Shown piece by piece: positions 34,656-46,650 of a DNA stretch of 64,000 nt (its first letter is position 1; every line of letters begins with the position of its first letter). The notes beneath the pieces are model-generated. The model searched no databases, was not told the DNA's origin, and saw nothing but the letters and a program-made list of their open reading frames with translations. This stretch comes from Aselliscus stoliczkanus (taxonomy: Eukaryota; Chordata; Mammalia; Chiroptera; Hipposideridae). The position numbers were made by a program, and so were the translations under genes. The stretch is taken from the NCBI GenBank assembly GCA_033961575.1, contig CM066728.1, positions 30,504,352 through 30,568,351 of the forward strand, written 5' to 3'.

Positions 34656-35325
34656 CATACTCCAGTTTGGCTGAGCATGTGATGTACATAAAGGAAAATG
34701 TAAAGTAGTTCATGTATTGACGAAAGACAGGCAAAAACAAAATTTAATAAACCACATAGGGGAGCTCTTATTTATAATATGGTCGGTGACCAACGATCAC
34801 GCACCGAACCAGCTGCCCCTCACTGCTGCTGGCTCTTGTATGGCTTCCTGCTGCTGAAGCAGTGCCTGTAAGAAGACATGCACTCTTGACCATAGCCCAA
34901 GCCAGCTACAAATATGAACGTGTGTCCTCGGGAAAATTCATCATACGCTGCTTTCCAAGAGAAAAGAAATGCGTTTGTGTCAGCTGCCATTTGAGATTAT
35001 CTGCACCCCCCGGTCCCCTCCCTTAGTAGGGGTAGTTGGGCAGAAACAATACGCAGGTGCAAGATATGGAATCATTGGCTACAGGCAAGTACGCGGGAAG
35101 GCATCTAGGAATGCTGGTGCGATTACTAGCAGGGTTAGTCAGAGGTGGTTTCTTTTGATAACAAAACTAATAAAATCCTCCTTCAACCTCTTTACTGGTA
35201 ATTGTAATGAATGAAGTTTAGATCTATAATAATAATAATGGTACAACATGTACATCCAAATAAAACCTGACTTTCAAAACAGTCAACTTGGCACATTACA
35301 CAGTTATTAAATCAATCTGCCCCTT
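34656..35325. other. Unassigned stretch with an atypical CpG-containing block
   Basis: About 34780-35190 holds more CpG dinucleotides (GGTCGG, CAACGATCACGCACCG, TACGCGGGAAGG) than its surroundings, and it ends with an AATAAAA-like motif (ACTAATAAAATCC). This might be a retroposed or LTR-derived fragment. I could not identify a parent. The 81-codon frame at 34969-35214 has no recognised domain. Confidence 0.3.
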
Positions 35326-35329
35326 GCTC

Positions 35330-35690
35330 ATATTTGATATAACTGTTCAAACTTTTGACCTCTTTTTAATATTGGTTGTTTTCTTATTATTGAGTTTTGA
35401 GAGTTCTATACATAGTCTGGAAAAAAGTCCTATATCAGATATGAGTCTTGTGAACATTTTCTCCCAATATGTGGCTTATTTTTCATTTCCTTAATAGCAA
35501 TAGAAGTGTTCAATTTTGATGAAATCCAGTTCACCTATTTTTTTCTTATGTAGTTCATGTTTTTAGTGTCCTCAAGAAATTGTCACCTAACTGTAGGTCA
35601 CAATGATTTCTCCTGTGTTTTCTTCTAGACTCTCTCTTCTGTTCTGTTGGATCTTTGTGTCTGTGCTTTTACCAGCACTACAGTTTCTTT
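35330..35690 (-). mobile_element. L1 ORF2 fragment, left part of a split older L1
   Basis: TATTGAGTTTTGAGAGTTCT, ATATCAGATATGAGTCTTGT G, TTTCTCCCAATATGTGGCTT and AATTTTGATGAAATCCAGTT are successive antisense L1 ORF2 landmarks. The continuation (antisense 'ttcttgattagtatagctt') is found at 36305, after the younger insert. Confidence 0.8.
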
Positions 35691-36304
35691 CTTTTTTTTT
35701 TAATTCTTCCCCAAATTTAATTATTTTTTTAAAAAATTTCAGTTCACATTCAATATTATATTGTTTCAGGTGTACTACATAGTAGCTAGAGATTTATAAA
35801 ATTTATATAATGATTCCTCGCTATTAGTGCCTACCTGGCACTCTACACAGTTGTTAAAACATTCTTGACTATATTCTCTATACTGTTATTTCTATCCCTG
35901 TGACTATTTTGTAACCACCAATTTATACTTATTAATCCCTTCACTTTTTTCACCCTGCTCCCCAACCCCCTTCCATCTGGCAAACATCAGTTTGTTCTCT
36001 TTATCAACAAGTCTGTTTCTATTTTGTTTGTTTGTTTATTTTGTTCTTTAGATTCCTCTTTCTTTAGATTTGTCTTTCTCAGTCTGACTTATTTCCCTTA
36101 GCATAATATCCTGTAGGTTTACCCATGTTATTGCAAATGGCAAGATTTCATTCTTTTTTATGGCTGAGTTATATTCCATTGTATATATGCACCACTTCTT
36201 ACTTATCCAATCACCTATTTACGGGCATTTAGGCTGCTTTCTTATCTTGGCTATTGTAAATAGTGCTGCAGTAAGTATAGGGGTGTATATATCTTTTCTA
36301 ATTC
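35691..36304 (-). mobile_element. Younger L1 3' end nested in an older L1
   Basis: The plus strand shows a T-rich tail, then TTTCAGGTGTACTACATAGT, CCTGGCACTCTACACAGTTG, GTGACTATTTTGTAACCACC and CTGCTCCCCAACCCCCTTCC. This is the L1 3' UTR type that I associate with bats and other laurasiatherians. It is followed by ORF2-end landmarks GGCTGAGTTATATTCCATTG TATATATGCACC and GGCTATTGTAAATAGTGCTG. It is 5'-truncated at about 36300, where the older L1 resumes. Confidence 0.82.
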
Positions 36305-36830
36305 CAGTTCTATAATTTCTTGATTAGTATAGCTTCATACTAAATCTGGATATAATGCAATGCGGATTTTCCAATATTACTTTTCTCTTTCAAATTTGTT
36401 TTAACCATCCTAAATTATTTGCCTTGTCTAATGACTTTTAGAATCAATTCTTTAATTTCTACAGAAAACAAATTCTGATAAGATTTTGATTGATTTTACA
36501 TTGAATCTATAGTTCAGCTTGGAGAGAACTAGCATCTTAAGAATATTGAGTCTCCCAGACCATGCATGCAACATAGCTCTGCATTTTTTTTGTTACGTCT
36601 TTTCTGATTTCTCTAATCAGTGTTATATAGGTTGTAATATAGAGCTATCACACATATTTTAATGTATACCTAAGTATTTAATGTTTTTTGATGCTACTGA
36701 AAATTACACTTTTTAAAACTTCAATTTCCAATTACCCATTGCTAATACATAGAAATAGAAGTGTGCTTTGTATGTTAAGTGTGGATATTGCAAACTTACT
36801 AAATATTAGCTCTCTTGGGATTTTGTTGTT
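36305..36830 (-). mobile_element. L1 ORF2 fragment, right part of the split older L1
   Basis: CTTGATTAGTATAGCTTCAT, TTGATTTTACATTGAATCTA TAG, CTAGCATCTTAAGAATATTG AGTCTCCCAGACCATG and GTATACCTAAGTATTTAATG TTTTTTGATGC are antisense L1 ORF2 in the correct order, continuing the fragment that ends near 35690. Confidence 0.82.
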
Positions 36831-37740
36831 GCTATGGTTACCTATAGCACCCTCTTAGCTTTAGGCTTTCCCTATGAACCCGCACCTCAGAGAGTCTCTC
36901 AAAGTTTTTGCCTCTCTTCTATTGGCATACTTCTGATACTTTTGTTACTCTGTGCTTGTGAGCCTGTTATTCAGAGGATGGGATGTCGTTCTCTGTTATC
37001 CTGCTTCATCTTCAATATTAGGCAGCCTCTTGTAGCCCCTAATCTTGGGAGTAGAACTTTCCCAGTGACTGCTCCTCCCAGCAGGTCTAAGTCCAGGATA
37101 GTTGTCTGCCTCTTGCCCAGAGATAGAGGGTTTTTTACCCCACCATACTCCTTTGCCCCAGCCACAGTGAGTCTCCCATGTGTCCCATGTAGTTTTTGCT
37201 GCCCTTTCCTCAGTTGCTCAAGATTTTGCTCCTAAAGGAAGAAAGTTCCAGGCCAGGCTTCATGCCTTTTTCACAGCAGTGTTTGCTCTTCTCCCCCAGG
37301 TTCCACTCTGTCCTCAGTTTTTTTTTGCTAGCAGGCTGTGAGGTCAAGGGAGAAAAGCTTGCCAATGGCTGTGAATTTTCCTAGTGTCTTTGGTTTGGTT
37401 GCTAGGGTTCTAGCTCTCCCATTGGCCCACTCTTGATCTTTAGAAATTCACAAACATTTTAGCTGAAAGCATCCTTCCCACTTTCATGGCAACCCTGTCT
37501 TTCTGTGGAACCCCTGTCCCAGGTAAGCCAGTGCTGGGCCCTCCTCTTTTGAAAGCAGCTCTTTTCTTAGATTTCAGACTACTTGGTTTTTCAGTGACCT
37601 TCAGTCTTGGATGGGTTCAAGAATGGTGGATTTGTAGATTTTCCATGTTTCTTCTTGATAAAATGAGGACAATACTTTCCTATTTTTCTGCACACTAAGT
37701 GGAAGTTAGAAGTCTAGTTTCATCCACATTTTTATTTGTC
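36831..37740 (-). repeat. Probable further old L1-related or unclassified repeat
   Basis: GC-richer than its surroundings and including a 133-codon frame (36834-37235). Phrases such as GGATGGGTTCAAGAATGGTG GATTTGTAGATTTTCC recall old L1 flanking or untranslated sequence. There is no domain in the frame, so I do not call a gene. Assignment is weak. Confidence 0.3.
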
Positions 37741-39030
37741 TAGCAGGAGAATAAAGCCAGTTAACTTGAGTTTCAAATTTTAGTGACTGGGACAAAATAA
37801 TGGAGAGACCATTATTTCATATGGGCAGTTGATTTTTTTCCTTCTTGTGCCCTGTAAAACATATGCATCCCACTCCCATCCCCACAACAAGATGGTCAGG
37901 TCTGAGACCGTCCTATGTAGACATTCTCCAGAGCAGCGATTTTCATTTGGCTAGACTAGAGTTACATGATATTATGTCTTTTATGTGATAAAATGGTGGG
38001 AAATGATTCTATTCTTTTCTCTCTCTCTCTCTCTCTCTAAATATTATTTCTCCTATCTGTTGGGTAAGGAAGTCTCTTTTATGTTCTCTTATAAAAGATT
38101 TTCTTAATATATCTTTTGAGCACTTCTCATTTCCTGCAAGTTATTACTTCTCTTGACTTAACTTCAATTTGAAAGGCCCTTTCTGCCTAAACTCTAGAGT
38201 ACTTTTTTCAAGTTTCAGAACAATTGTGATTCCTGTTTTTCATGGGCTCCCAGACCTCTTTATGGGTGAAAAATACTGGTATCTATTTGCCAGTCTTGTT
38301 AAGGTAGCCTTCTTCTTTTATTTCATGTCCTAATTTTTTTCATGAAAACATCAAGTGCTGCTGGTCAAGATTGACTTTTGTTCTCCACTTCAATGTATCC
38401 TGCTTGATAATAACTTTGCTCAAAATGCTATTTCTGTGAAATGAAGACCTTTCTACTCTTACTTTTAATAGGCTTACACCCTCTTTGCAGCCTATTTTTC
38501 CATTTATGATGTGGTAAAAAGAACTATGAGGCAGGAGACTGCATTTTAGTCTGTGTGTGGCCACTCTCTAGTGGTGGCTTTTTTCTCCTGGGTTTGACTA
38601 AAATATGCTGTTTGAAAATGATCATTTTAGGAAAATATCGCTGATTACTAATTCCATTATATTTTCAGATGAAAGAAAACCAGTTTGTTTATTTTTAACT
38701 GAGAACAAACAAATATATTTTAATGTTTGAACAATTGTGGTTATTGCTAGAATTCTCAGTCAAAAGCTGCCAGTAACCTTAAGATATTATTTCAGATTTT
38801 TATTTGCTAGCAGGGGACGATGAAATGTGATTGGCTTCCCCAGTACTGTTTTTTTAAAAAAAACTTACATTAATATCATAACTCGGTACTTTTTATTAAG
38901 AAACTTGGGCCTAAATAGAAAAAAAAAGTATTTTAGATACATTTTTCATGTATCTATTTATTGTCCTGTGTATTTCCCTCCTGCTCACCTTATATTTGTC
39001 TGTGTTTCCCTCCTTCATTTTTTTTTTTAG
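37741..39030. other. Unassigned stretch with a short (CT)n run
   Basis: (CT)n lies at about 38020-38038. No exon-like sequence or confident repeat was seen elsewhere. Confidence 0.35.
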
Positions 39031-39480
39031 AATTAGTAGGCTTTATTTTCTAGAACGGAGTTAGAAAATGAATCAGAAAGTAGAGAGTTCTCATATACCC
39101 CTTCTCTTCTCCGCTCCCAACTTTCTCTTAATATTAACATCTTGCACAAGTGTTCTATATTTATTACAATTGACGTGCCAATGTTTATACATTATTATTA
39201 AGAAAAGCCACAATTTACGTTAGTAACCTATGTAGTTCACCCTTGGTGTTGTCCATTCTATGGGTTTGTACAATTGTAAACTGACATGTATCCCCCATTT
39301 CTCAATCCTAAAACCCCACTGCACTCTATTTATTCACCTTTCCTTCTATCATCACAAGCCCCTGACACACACTGATCTTTTCATTGTTTTGCTTTTTCAG
39401 AATGTCCTATAGTTGGAATTGTATTGGCCTCTTTCATCTAGTCACCTATGTTTCAGAGTGCTTTTTACCAGTAGTCACTA
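39031..39480 (-). mobile_element. L1M-type 3' UTR fragment
   Basis: Same text as the left part of the L1 at 956-1840: ATTAACATCTTGCACAAGTG, TTTATACATTATTATTAAG, CATTCTATGGGTTTGTACAA, AACTGACATGTATCCCCCAT and TCATTGTTTTGCTTTTTCAG AATGTCC. The T-run at 39018-39028 is the reversed A-tail. Confidence 0.75.
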
Positions 39481-41945
39481 AGATCTGCATTCTGGCATGT
39501 CACAACTGCTCTGGTTAAAGAGAGCATATGGCCCAAGGTGGGCATCTATTTCATTGTCCATTGACTTGACCAGTGGCCCTTATGGAGGACTGATGTTAGA
39601 GGTCTGTATGATAGCTATAACCTAAAACAGATATTGTCAAAACCAATCAAAACTTCTCTCTTGGGTGGAATTTGAAATATTTAGGAAAACAGTTTTTTGG
39701 TTTAAAGTTCTACTGTAAAGAGAAATGGATATATGCTGCCAAAGACGACTAACAAAGTTGCTAGACTTAGGAGGTAGAAGTGCCCACAGAAGAGATGATA
39801 CAGCAAAACTGGAAGACACTTTTGCCAAAGATTAACTTCAGAAGATTTACAATCTAGTCTGGAACAGCCCAGGACTAAGGCTGTAGTGCCAGAAGCCCCG
39901 CTGAAAACAAACTTGAAGGATAGTAGATAGAAAGGACCATGCTTAAAAACTCAAGTCTGATGTCCACTTGATAACACTGTAGGAAATATCTCCTTTAATT
40001 CCTCCATGTATTTGTCTGGAATTCCATTCTTTTCCCTTGCTTTCTTAAAAATTAGCCTGTTAGCCCTTCCTGGAGGTGTGCAAACAAGAATTGCTGATAC
40101 CAATGATTAGTTAAGACTATTATTAAGGGTATATGACAGGTAAATCAAAGAGAAAAACAAAAGTGAAAGTCAGGCTATTTCTGCAAAGGAGATGCTGTAC
40201 TGTCATAATATAACTCTACTCTCTGTAAAATGTATCTCAATTTTATTTTCCAGTTAATTCTGTGGAAAATATTTCAATATATTGTTCTTAAGATATGCTG
40301 TTTGCTGTTTCTACTTTCCCCCACTTCCTGTATGGAACTCAGTTTTCCCAAATCATTTATTGGTAGATAAATATAACTGGATATTAGTATTTATGTATCA
40401 ATGGATGAAACTAACACAAATATTTTCAGTAATAGAATATGCAGAATATTATAAACAGAGAAGGACTAAGAAGGCTTCTGCAGATGATGGGAAACACTAA
40501 TATTTCCTATTTCCTTACTCCTGGCACTAGGACCAGTGGTGTACATTGATTTTTTTTTTTCATTTAATCTTCTGACAAATGTATGTGAACCTGAGGCAAA
40601 GAAAGAGTAAGACGTACTGATTAGGCAATGCTTTGAAGTGGGAACAAAGAAAGAAGTTGACTGTGATGCTGCAGAGAAATGGCAGCCGATAAAAAGGGCC
40701 AGACACAATAGACAGAGGGGTATGTACAGAAGAGAAGGGTGGATAATAAATGCACCATCCTACAGATGCCTCTGTGAAGGTCCCCAAAGGAAGGTGCAGA
40801 ATGATACCCCAATTAAATAGGGCTCACTCTCTAGAGAGCCAGGAAAGCTGCTTCCTACTGGCCATTTTTGTGACTACAAAGAAAGTGAATCATTGCCACC
40901 TCCCTCTCTCCCACCCCTAATCTATTTCTCTACCAGTTATCATAAATTCCAAAATCTCAGGCTAAAAGAATTCAGTCACATTAGGTCTGAGTTCTCACAT
41001 GTTCCAAATTTATGAATTATTTCCAGTTATAAGGTTTCTTATCCCAGGGCTAATTCCTAACCTCCAATTATACTCAAATAACTTGACATGACTTAGGCTG
41101 TCTTAATTTTCTTAGACTCCTTCCTTCATCCTTGTGAAGCAATTTCAGCTTCAAACACAGAATTAAAGGAGGCATCCACAGCAAAGGATTAGGTGATAGC
41201 AGCTACTCTATATGAACAGCCTGCAAGGAGTTCACAGGATTCCAATAACTAAATGCAACTATAATCGTCCTTCAAAGAAGAAGCTAGAGGGAACCATTTG
41301 TCTTTTGTAAAAATCTGCTCATAAGAAAGCTATTTTCACAATTTGTATTACTATCAACAATGGAGGGAGTCTGATACTAGAATTCTTACATTCTTACACG
41401 TTTGCTCTTACATATGCATAATTTCATAGCTCATGTTGCTTATAATTCCAATTCCCTTTGTTAATATAACTTGTGTCCTTAATTAAGCAGGGCAATGCGA
41501 CATTATTTTATGGGAAATCTTTGGAACTAACCACATCCCAGAGTAATTTCAAGTAATAATGTTAAATGAGGCACAAATTATAGGGAAATGCAGATTGAGA
41601 ATGTTGCCTAATGAATAGGAAAACGTATCAGAAGCATCAACAAGAGATTAAAAATTCAGATTCAAAGATGAAATTTGGAATAATTTTGAATGTTGCATCA
41701 AAGCAAGAAAAAACAACTCCTACTCCCAGGAAGCCCATAGTTTTGGAGGAGCAATCAAAGCTGTTCTGGAAAATTTTAAGGGCAGAAGACATGGCCTATT
41801 TTTAGTTAGTCTCATTCCTGACTACCACTTGGGAAAGAAATACTGCTAGGGAAAAAAAAAAAAGTTTTTAATACTGGCTGGCTGCTGTGATAAAATGCAC
41901 TTGGAACCCATAATACCTATTAGTCCTTCTTTCCTACTAAATCTA
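39481..41945. other. Unassigned non-coding stretch
   Basis: No gene or confident transposon in 2.5 kb. Frames here (for example 40282-40500, 40466-40820 on both strands and 41611-41805) show no recognised domain. Confidence 0.35.
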
Positions 41946-41947
41946 AA

Positions 41948-41970
41948 TTAAATAAATAAATAAATAAATC
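41948..41970. repeat. (AAAT)n microsatellite
   Basis: About five to six AAAT units (TTAAATAAATAAATAAATAA), with a related A-rich flank to 41995. Confidence 0.9.
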
Positions 41971-43030
41971 ACATGTATACATAAACAAACAAAACCAGTG
42001 GAGCCACAAAGAAGTAATTAACAGGAATTTTACACTTTAATAAGATGATCCTCACGTATTTCAATATCCTGATTCTGAGAGTTTATAAAAAAAAATTGCA
42101 TTTTCTCATATTTCCAATCTTAAGCCTTCCTTTAAAACTTGAAAGGTTGCATTGGGCTCATTAAATAGTGACAGTATTTATAAGGATTATTCAGAGTATA
42201 GGGCTCCTTTGTAAAATGTTCTTAGCAAGAGAGCTACATGTATTGATACAGTGCATTTCCTTGTATAACAATGCAAATTAAATGGAAGACTTACAAAGGA
42301 AATCCCGCAATAATTATTTTAGGATGGCTGCCAAATAGACACGCATAAAAGTCAGAGAGGCTGACCTGCCTGGGAGAGAGGTGAGCAACTGTTCCCTGGC
42401 AAGTATCTTGGCCACCGATCACTCAGTAACTGAGATATTGATTCTGAGTTAGTTCTTCCAGATCCACCCTGTCATAGATGTTTGTCTTCATTATCTGTTT
42501 CATCTGGCAGCTATTTGGCGTGACTGTAGTTCTGTTTCTAACAGCTGGATTTTAGAATTGCGAAGCCTTAGGGTTAGAAGGCATTTTGCAGACCACTGAC
42601 TACTGCCCATCATTAATTCATTAACTGAGTCTGTTTTGTAAGATGTGAGACCTATTGCCATCCAGCCGCTGCTAGAATGTCTCTAGGGTTCGGGGCTCAC
42701 AGCTCATAACTCTTTTGTTGGGGAAGCTTTAGTTGTCGGGAAGTCATTTTTTTTTAGTATTGAACTTAATCTTTTTAAGGCTAGCTGTGCAGATTGAAAT
42801 GGTCTGGCTAGGTCAGCCAGCTTCCCTAGTAGCTTGTTAAATTTGCGGTTGACAAGCTTGAAATGGAAAGTCAGAGTACAGTGACCTTCCTGTCATCTTC
42901 TGTCCCATTGTCATAGTTTCTACAGTGTGGGAAACTAGATTTAGAGGTCAGCTGGGTCCTTGAAACCCATGCTGTATTGTCACAACCAATTCCTCCTAGA
43001 TGTAATACTAGGTTCACAAGAGATTCAGGG
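41971..43030. other. Unassigned, repeat-poor stretch
   Basis: Contains no recognised feature. Its text looks unique. Confidence 0.35.
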
Positions 43031-43034
43031 AGAG

Positions 43035-43082
<48 letters not shown>
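43031..43082. repeat. (GA)n microsatellite
   Basis: Pure alternating A/G run of about 41 bp at 43040-43080, with an imperfect GAGAAAAAGA leader. A polypurine mirror repeat that can form triplex DNA. Confidence 0.97.
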
Positions 43083-43083
<1 letters not shown>

Positions 43084-43218
43084 TGGCAGCCATTAGTCAT
43101 TAGTCTTAGGGGGGATCTCTTTCTTTAACCCCAGTGCCATCCCCAGATAAGCTGGTTTAACCTCGTGAGGGACCCTTGCCTATAAAAGCCAACCTTCCAC
43201 TGTAGTCCATACACACAT

Positions 43219-43784
43219 AGGAGGTCAGACAATTAAGTTTGTGAACTGGTTGCAATGATGTTGCTAAATTTTTTTGATATCAGTGGTATTATTCATTATG
43301 AGTTTGTACAAACTAGACAAACAGTTAACCAAGTTTACTACCTGTGAGTGCTGAAAAGGCTGCGTGAAAAAGACGACCTGAACTTTTCACCAATTCATGG
43401 CTCTTGCATCACAACAATGCAACAGCTCACATGGCACTACCTGTGAGGGAGTTTTTAGCCAGTAAACAAATAACTCTATTGGAACACCCTCCCTACTCAC
43501 CTGATCTGGCCCCCAGTGATTTCTATTTTTAACCAAAGATAAAGGAAATACTGAAAGGAAGGATTTTGATGACGTTCAGAACATTGAGGGTAATACACAA
43601 CAACTAGGATGGTTTTCCCGAAAAAGAGTTCCAAAATTGCTTTGAAGGGTGGAATAGGCACTATGTATGTGCATAGCTTCCCAAGGGGAGTGATCACTTC
43701 GAAGGTGACCATAGTGATATTCAGCAATGAGGTGTATTACACTTTTTCTAGGATGAGTTCACGAACTTAATTGTCAGACCTTGT
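43219..43784 (+). mobile_element. Internally deleted mariner, second copy
   Basis: The left terminal repeat GGAGGTCAGACAATTAAGTT TGTGAAC and the right one GTTCACGAACTTAATTGTCA GACC (43758-43781) are inverted copies with TA at the ends. The interior is the same C-terminal transposase remnant as at 9041-9601, including the coding region for LEHPPYSPDL. Frameshifts and stops differ from the first copy. The terminal repeats are better preserved here. The antisense frame at 43497-43727 is a shadow. Confidence 0.9.
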
Positions 43785-46067
43785 ATATTAGTGGGTGACA
43801 AAGGCTACTCTTAGAAATTTAAAAGAAAAATAATTTTTGTTGTTGTTGTTCTAAAATTTAGGATATAATGTACCCACACCAGCTAGATCCTCCTAGGGAG
43901 AGGCATATCTTAGTTTCCAAGCAAAACATCTTCCATGACAAGGGCAAACAACAGTAAGACAATTCTAAAACAGACCACTGCCTAAGCAAGATTGCCTTTG
44001 ACTTTTCTGTCTCCTGTCGCTATGATCCTACAAATCTACCAGATGCTAGTTCTTCCTCTACTCTTTGGGGCTTTCATATCAGATAGCAGATATATCATAG
44101 TGAGGGGCAAAGAAAATTATTTAGAGGCACTGAAAAGTGATGAATCCATTTTTGGCACAAGTCTTTTTGGTCATGCTCAAGTAATTCATTTGAATTCCTT
44201 GCCTCACAGCTGAACTTTGTTAGGTAATTTTTGAATTGAGTTACCAATGAACATTATTAAGTGATGTGGGTTTCATTGGCACCTGTCCCATTATAAAATC
44301 CTAGAATGCAGTTTGCTCTGTGTAGCTAAAGTAAGATAATTTTTATGTTGTTTGCTAGAACAATTCAATTTGAATGAGTGATGAATAGTTATCCTTAGAA
44401 AACACAAAGAGGACACATGTTTAGTGTTAAGTTCATAGAACCCAATATCTATATCTTAAATATGGCTCATCTTTAGCATTTTGGTTTGTGACCTTCAGCA
44501 AGGCATTTTAAATTCAGTGAAACTTAAACTATTTAACTAAAGTTGTAGATAATTTCATGAGCATCCTAATTACCAAAGTGACCTACACGAGACTTAGGAA
44601 TTAAAAGCTAAAGAACTACAAGAAATTATCTTTGAAGTCTTGAGAGTATATACTACAAGTGGAGGGTTTCTGGAAAGTGGTTCTTTTTCTTAGGCCTTAT
44701 AATAGAAATCTGTCATTCTCTTTAGCTTTTCATTTGATAAACTCTCTGCCCTATAAGTCATGTTGGGAAGCAAAGCCCACCTCCCACTGTTTAAGCTGGA
44801 AAAAGCAGATCCTCACTATTTGGGGTAGAGGAGGCAGGTTCCAACAATTGGAAGCTGAATCTGGAGCCAATGATGCCAAAGGGAAGAGTCAGGAGAGCAT
44901 GCATTCTGGGGCACTGAGATATGGAAGCCAACCTCAGTTTCCAAGGGTGGCAGTAGGGGCACTAGCTGTGGGCAGCATCCTGTGCGAGGGAACGTGCCAG
45001 AGCAGGTCTGAGTCCAGGGGTAGCAGCGGTATGTCCTCACCACACTGGTCCTATAGGGTGGTTTTAGATGTGATTCCAGCCACCTACACTTATGTTTTCT
45101 TAGCCATTTTGTGAGTCTGTTAGTTACCCTAAAACATTTGTATATTTTAAATGTAAAAGTTTAAATTTTATATAGTTTAAATTCCTTTTTTTTTCTGTTT
45201 AAATCAATCAGATTTCGTTTCCATTGCTTGCAAGAGTCCTAGACAAACTACTAAGTCTGATTGAAATCAGCCTCTCCAAGGACTTGAGACATTAAGTGTT
45301 TTATCCATTCTTATTTCCGTACCCTCTCTTTAAGCAGCTATTCTCTACTCCTGTCCCACACCAATCCCCCAGGACAGGAAAGGCACATGAGATTATTGAA
45401 ATTAAGATGCTGAAAAGATGAAATTAAGCTATTTCAAATGGGCTATTCTATGCCCTTAGCATACAACAAACTATTAAAATTTAAAATGTTTTAGTATTTA
45501 TTTAGAAATATTAGGTTTCACATAGTGAAATAATCCATTTAATATATCTTTCTGCATATCACAAGAGGGTGATATGAACTGTTCCCTAATTAAAGGGATA
45601 ATGCCTCCATTTTGAGGGTTTGTATCAAAGAAAAAATTACTGTTATGATAAATTTATTATATTTTCAGTTTCACTCACTATCTGACTGCTTGATGTTAGT
45701 ATGAACCTGGTATTAATATCGTATTTTCTGCTTAGTTTCTTTCCATAAGCAATTACCACCAATTAATGATGTCCCTTGACAACCAGTGGGCTCTAATTGT
45801 AATACATTTCATAGCAGTACATGACACTGGTTTTAGTCCATGCCAGTTTTACATCAACAAGAAGGTATTGCGGCATTATCTTTTAGATGAGAAATAATAT
45901 CCAACATGTGTGCAAATTTGTATCTTGGTGCTCTTTCTCTCTGAAACCCTGGACAATTTTCTTCTGCTCTACTCTGTGCTCTGCTCTTATTCTTGGCAAC
46001 TCATCAATGGTAAAATGAGTGTTGATGGAGGAGGGGTAGAGCAGTAATTACTGATACTATCTAACAT

Positions 46068-46068
<1 letters not shown>
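43785..46068. other. Unassigned non-coding stretch
   Basis: Includes the longest open frame of the window (151 codons, 44659-45114). Its product has no recognisable domain, no splice-site logic and an antisense frame of similar quality. The GC-richer block at 44820-45060 may be an old repeat. The rest is AT-rich. Confidence 0.35.
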
Positions 46069-46070
<2 letters not shown>

Positions 46071-46103
<33 letters not shown>

Positions 46104-46120
46104 CACGCACACACGCATGC
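46071..46120. repeat. (GT)n tract ending in a GTGCAC-centred palindrome
   Basis: (GT) from 46071 to 46099, then CGTGCACGCACACACGCATG C. The 22 bases 46093-46114 form a perfect, spacer-free palindrome of alternating purine and pyrimidine, which is Z-DNA- and cruciform-prone. Confidence 0.95.
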
Positions 46121-46139
46121 TGTACTAGCCTAGTCCACA

Positions 46140-46320
46140 GCAATGTCTGCTTAATCTTCCCCATGGTCCAATGAGACAGATACTCATATTCTCATTTCCC
46201 ACAAAGAGTCTGAAACTTAGTAAAAGTTAGCAGTTGTCCATGTTCACATAGGGAGTGACAAAGCTAGGATTTAGACCTGGAAATTCCAGATGAAGATTCC
46301 TGAGCCCTTTGCCTATTTTT
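46140..46320 (-). repeat. MIR remnant
   Basis: ATCTTCCCCATGGTCCAATG AGACAGATACTCATATTCTC ATTTCCC followed by TAGGGAGTGACAAAGCTAGG ATTTAGACC is the antisense MIR core and 5' part. Confidence 0.75.
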
Positions 46321-46394
46321 ATGTAATTATGTTCCATTCTCAGAGTGTGTTTTCACTGAGGGAGCCTCCGTAGCAATGTCTTTACTGAGGTGGA

Positions 46395-46650
46395 TGACCA
46401 ATAGGCAGGGACCATATTGATCCTTGTAACTCTTGGTCTTAAACTCTTTTGCATCACAGAGACTTAGAATCCAATGAAATGTGTATGTGGGTCTGTATAT
46501 GTGTATATATTAGCACACAGTACCTATGCATATGTACACATACACAGTTTTGAGCTTGCTGATTAACTCTGGTTTAAGATACTGTTTAGAAGCCTGCATG
46601 TTGCCTGATATGCTGCAGAAGCTCAATAAATGAATGACTAAATAGTGTTG
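46395..46650 (+). repeat. L2 3'-end remnant
   Basis: AGGCAGGGACCATATTGATC CTTGTAACTC at the left and CCTGATATGCTGCAGAAGCT CAATAAATGAATGAC at the right match the L2 3' end. The CA/TA-rich middle (46480-46550) looks inserted or expanded. Confidence 0.6.

Noticed and set aside
36834..37235. 133-codon frame that might be an exon
   Set aside because: It borders the older L1 and lies in what looks like more repeat-derived sequence. No domain or splice sites were seen.
43031..43082. CRISPR-like or tandem array
   Set aside because: It is a plain GA dinucleotide run. No spaced direct repeats of CRISPR type occur anywhere in the window, and the DNA is mammalian.
44659..45114. Longest open frame of the window (151 codons)
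   Set aside because: The product has no recognisable domain, compositional bias typical of random translation and a competing antisense frame. There is no promoter, splice or polyadenylation context. In 64 kb such a frame is expected by chance.
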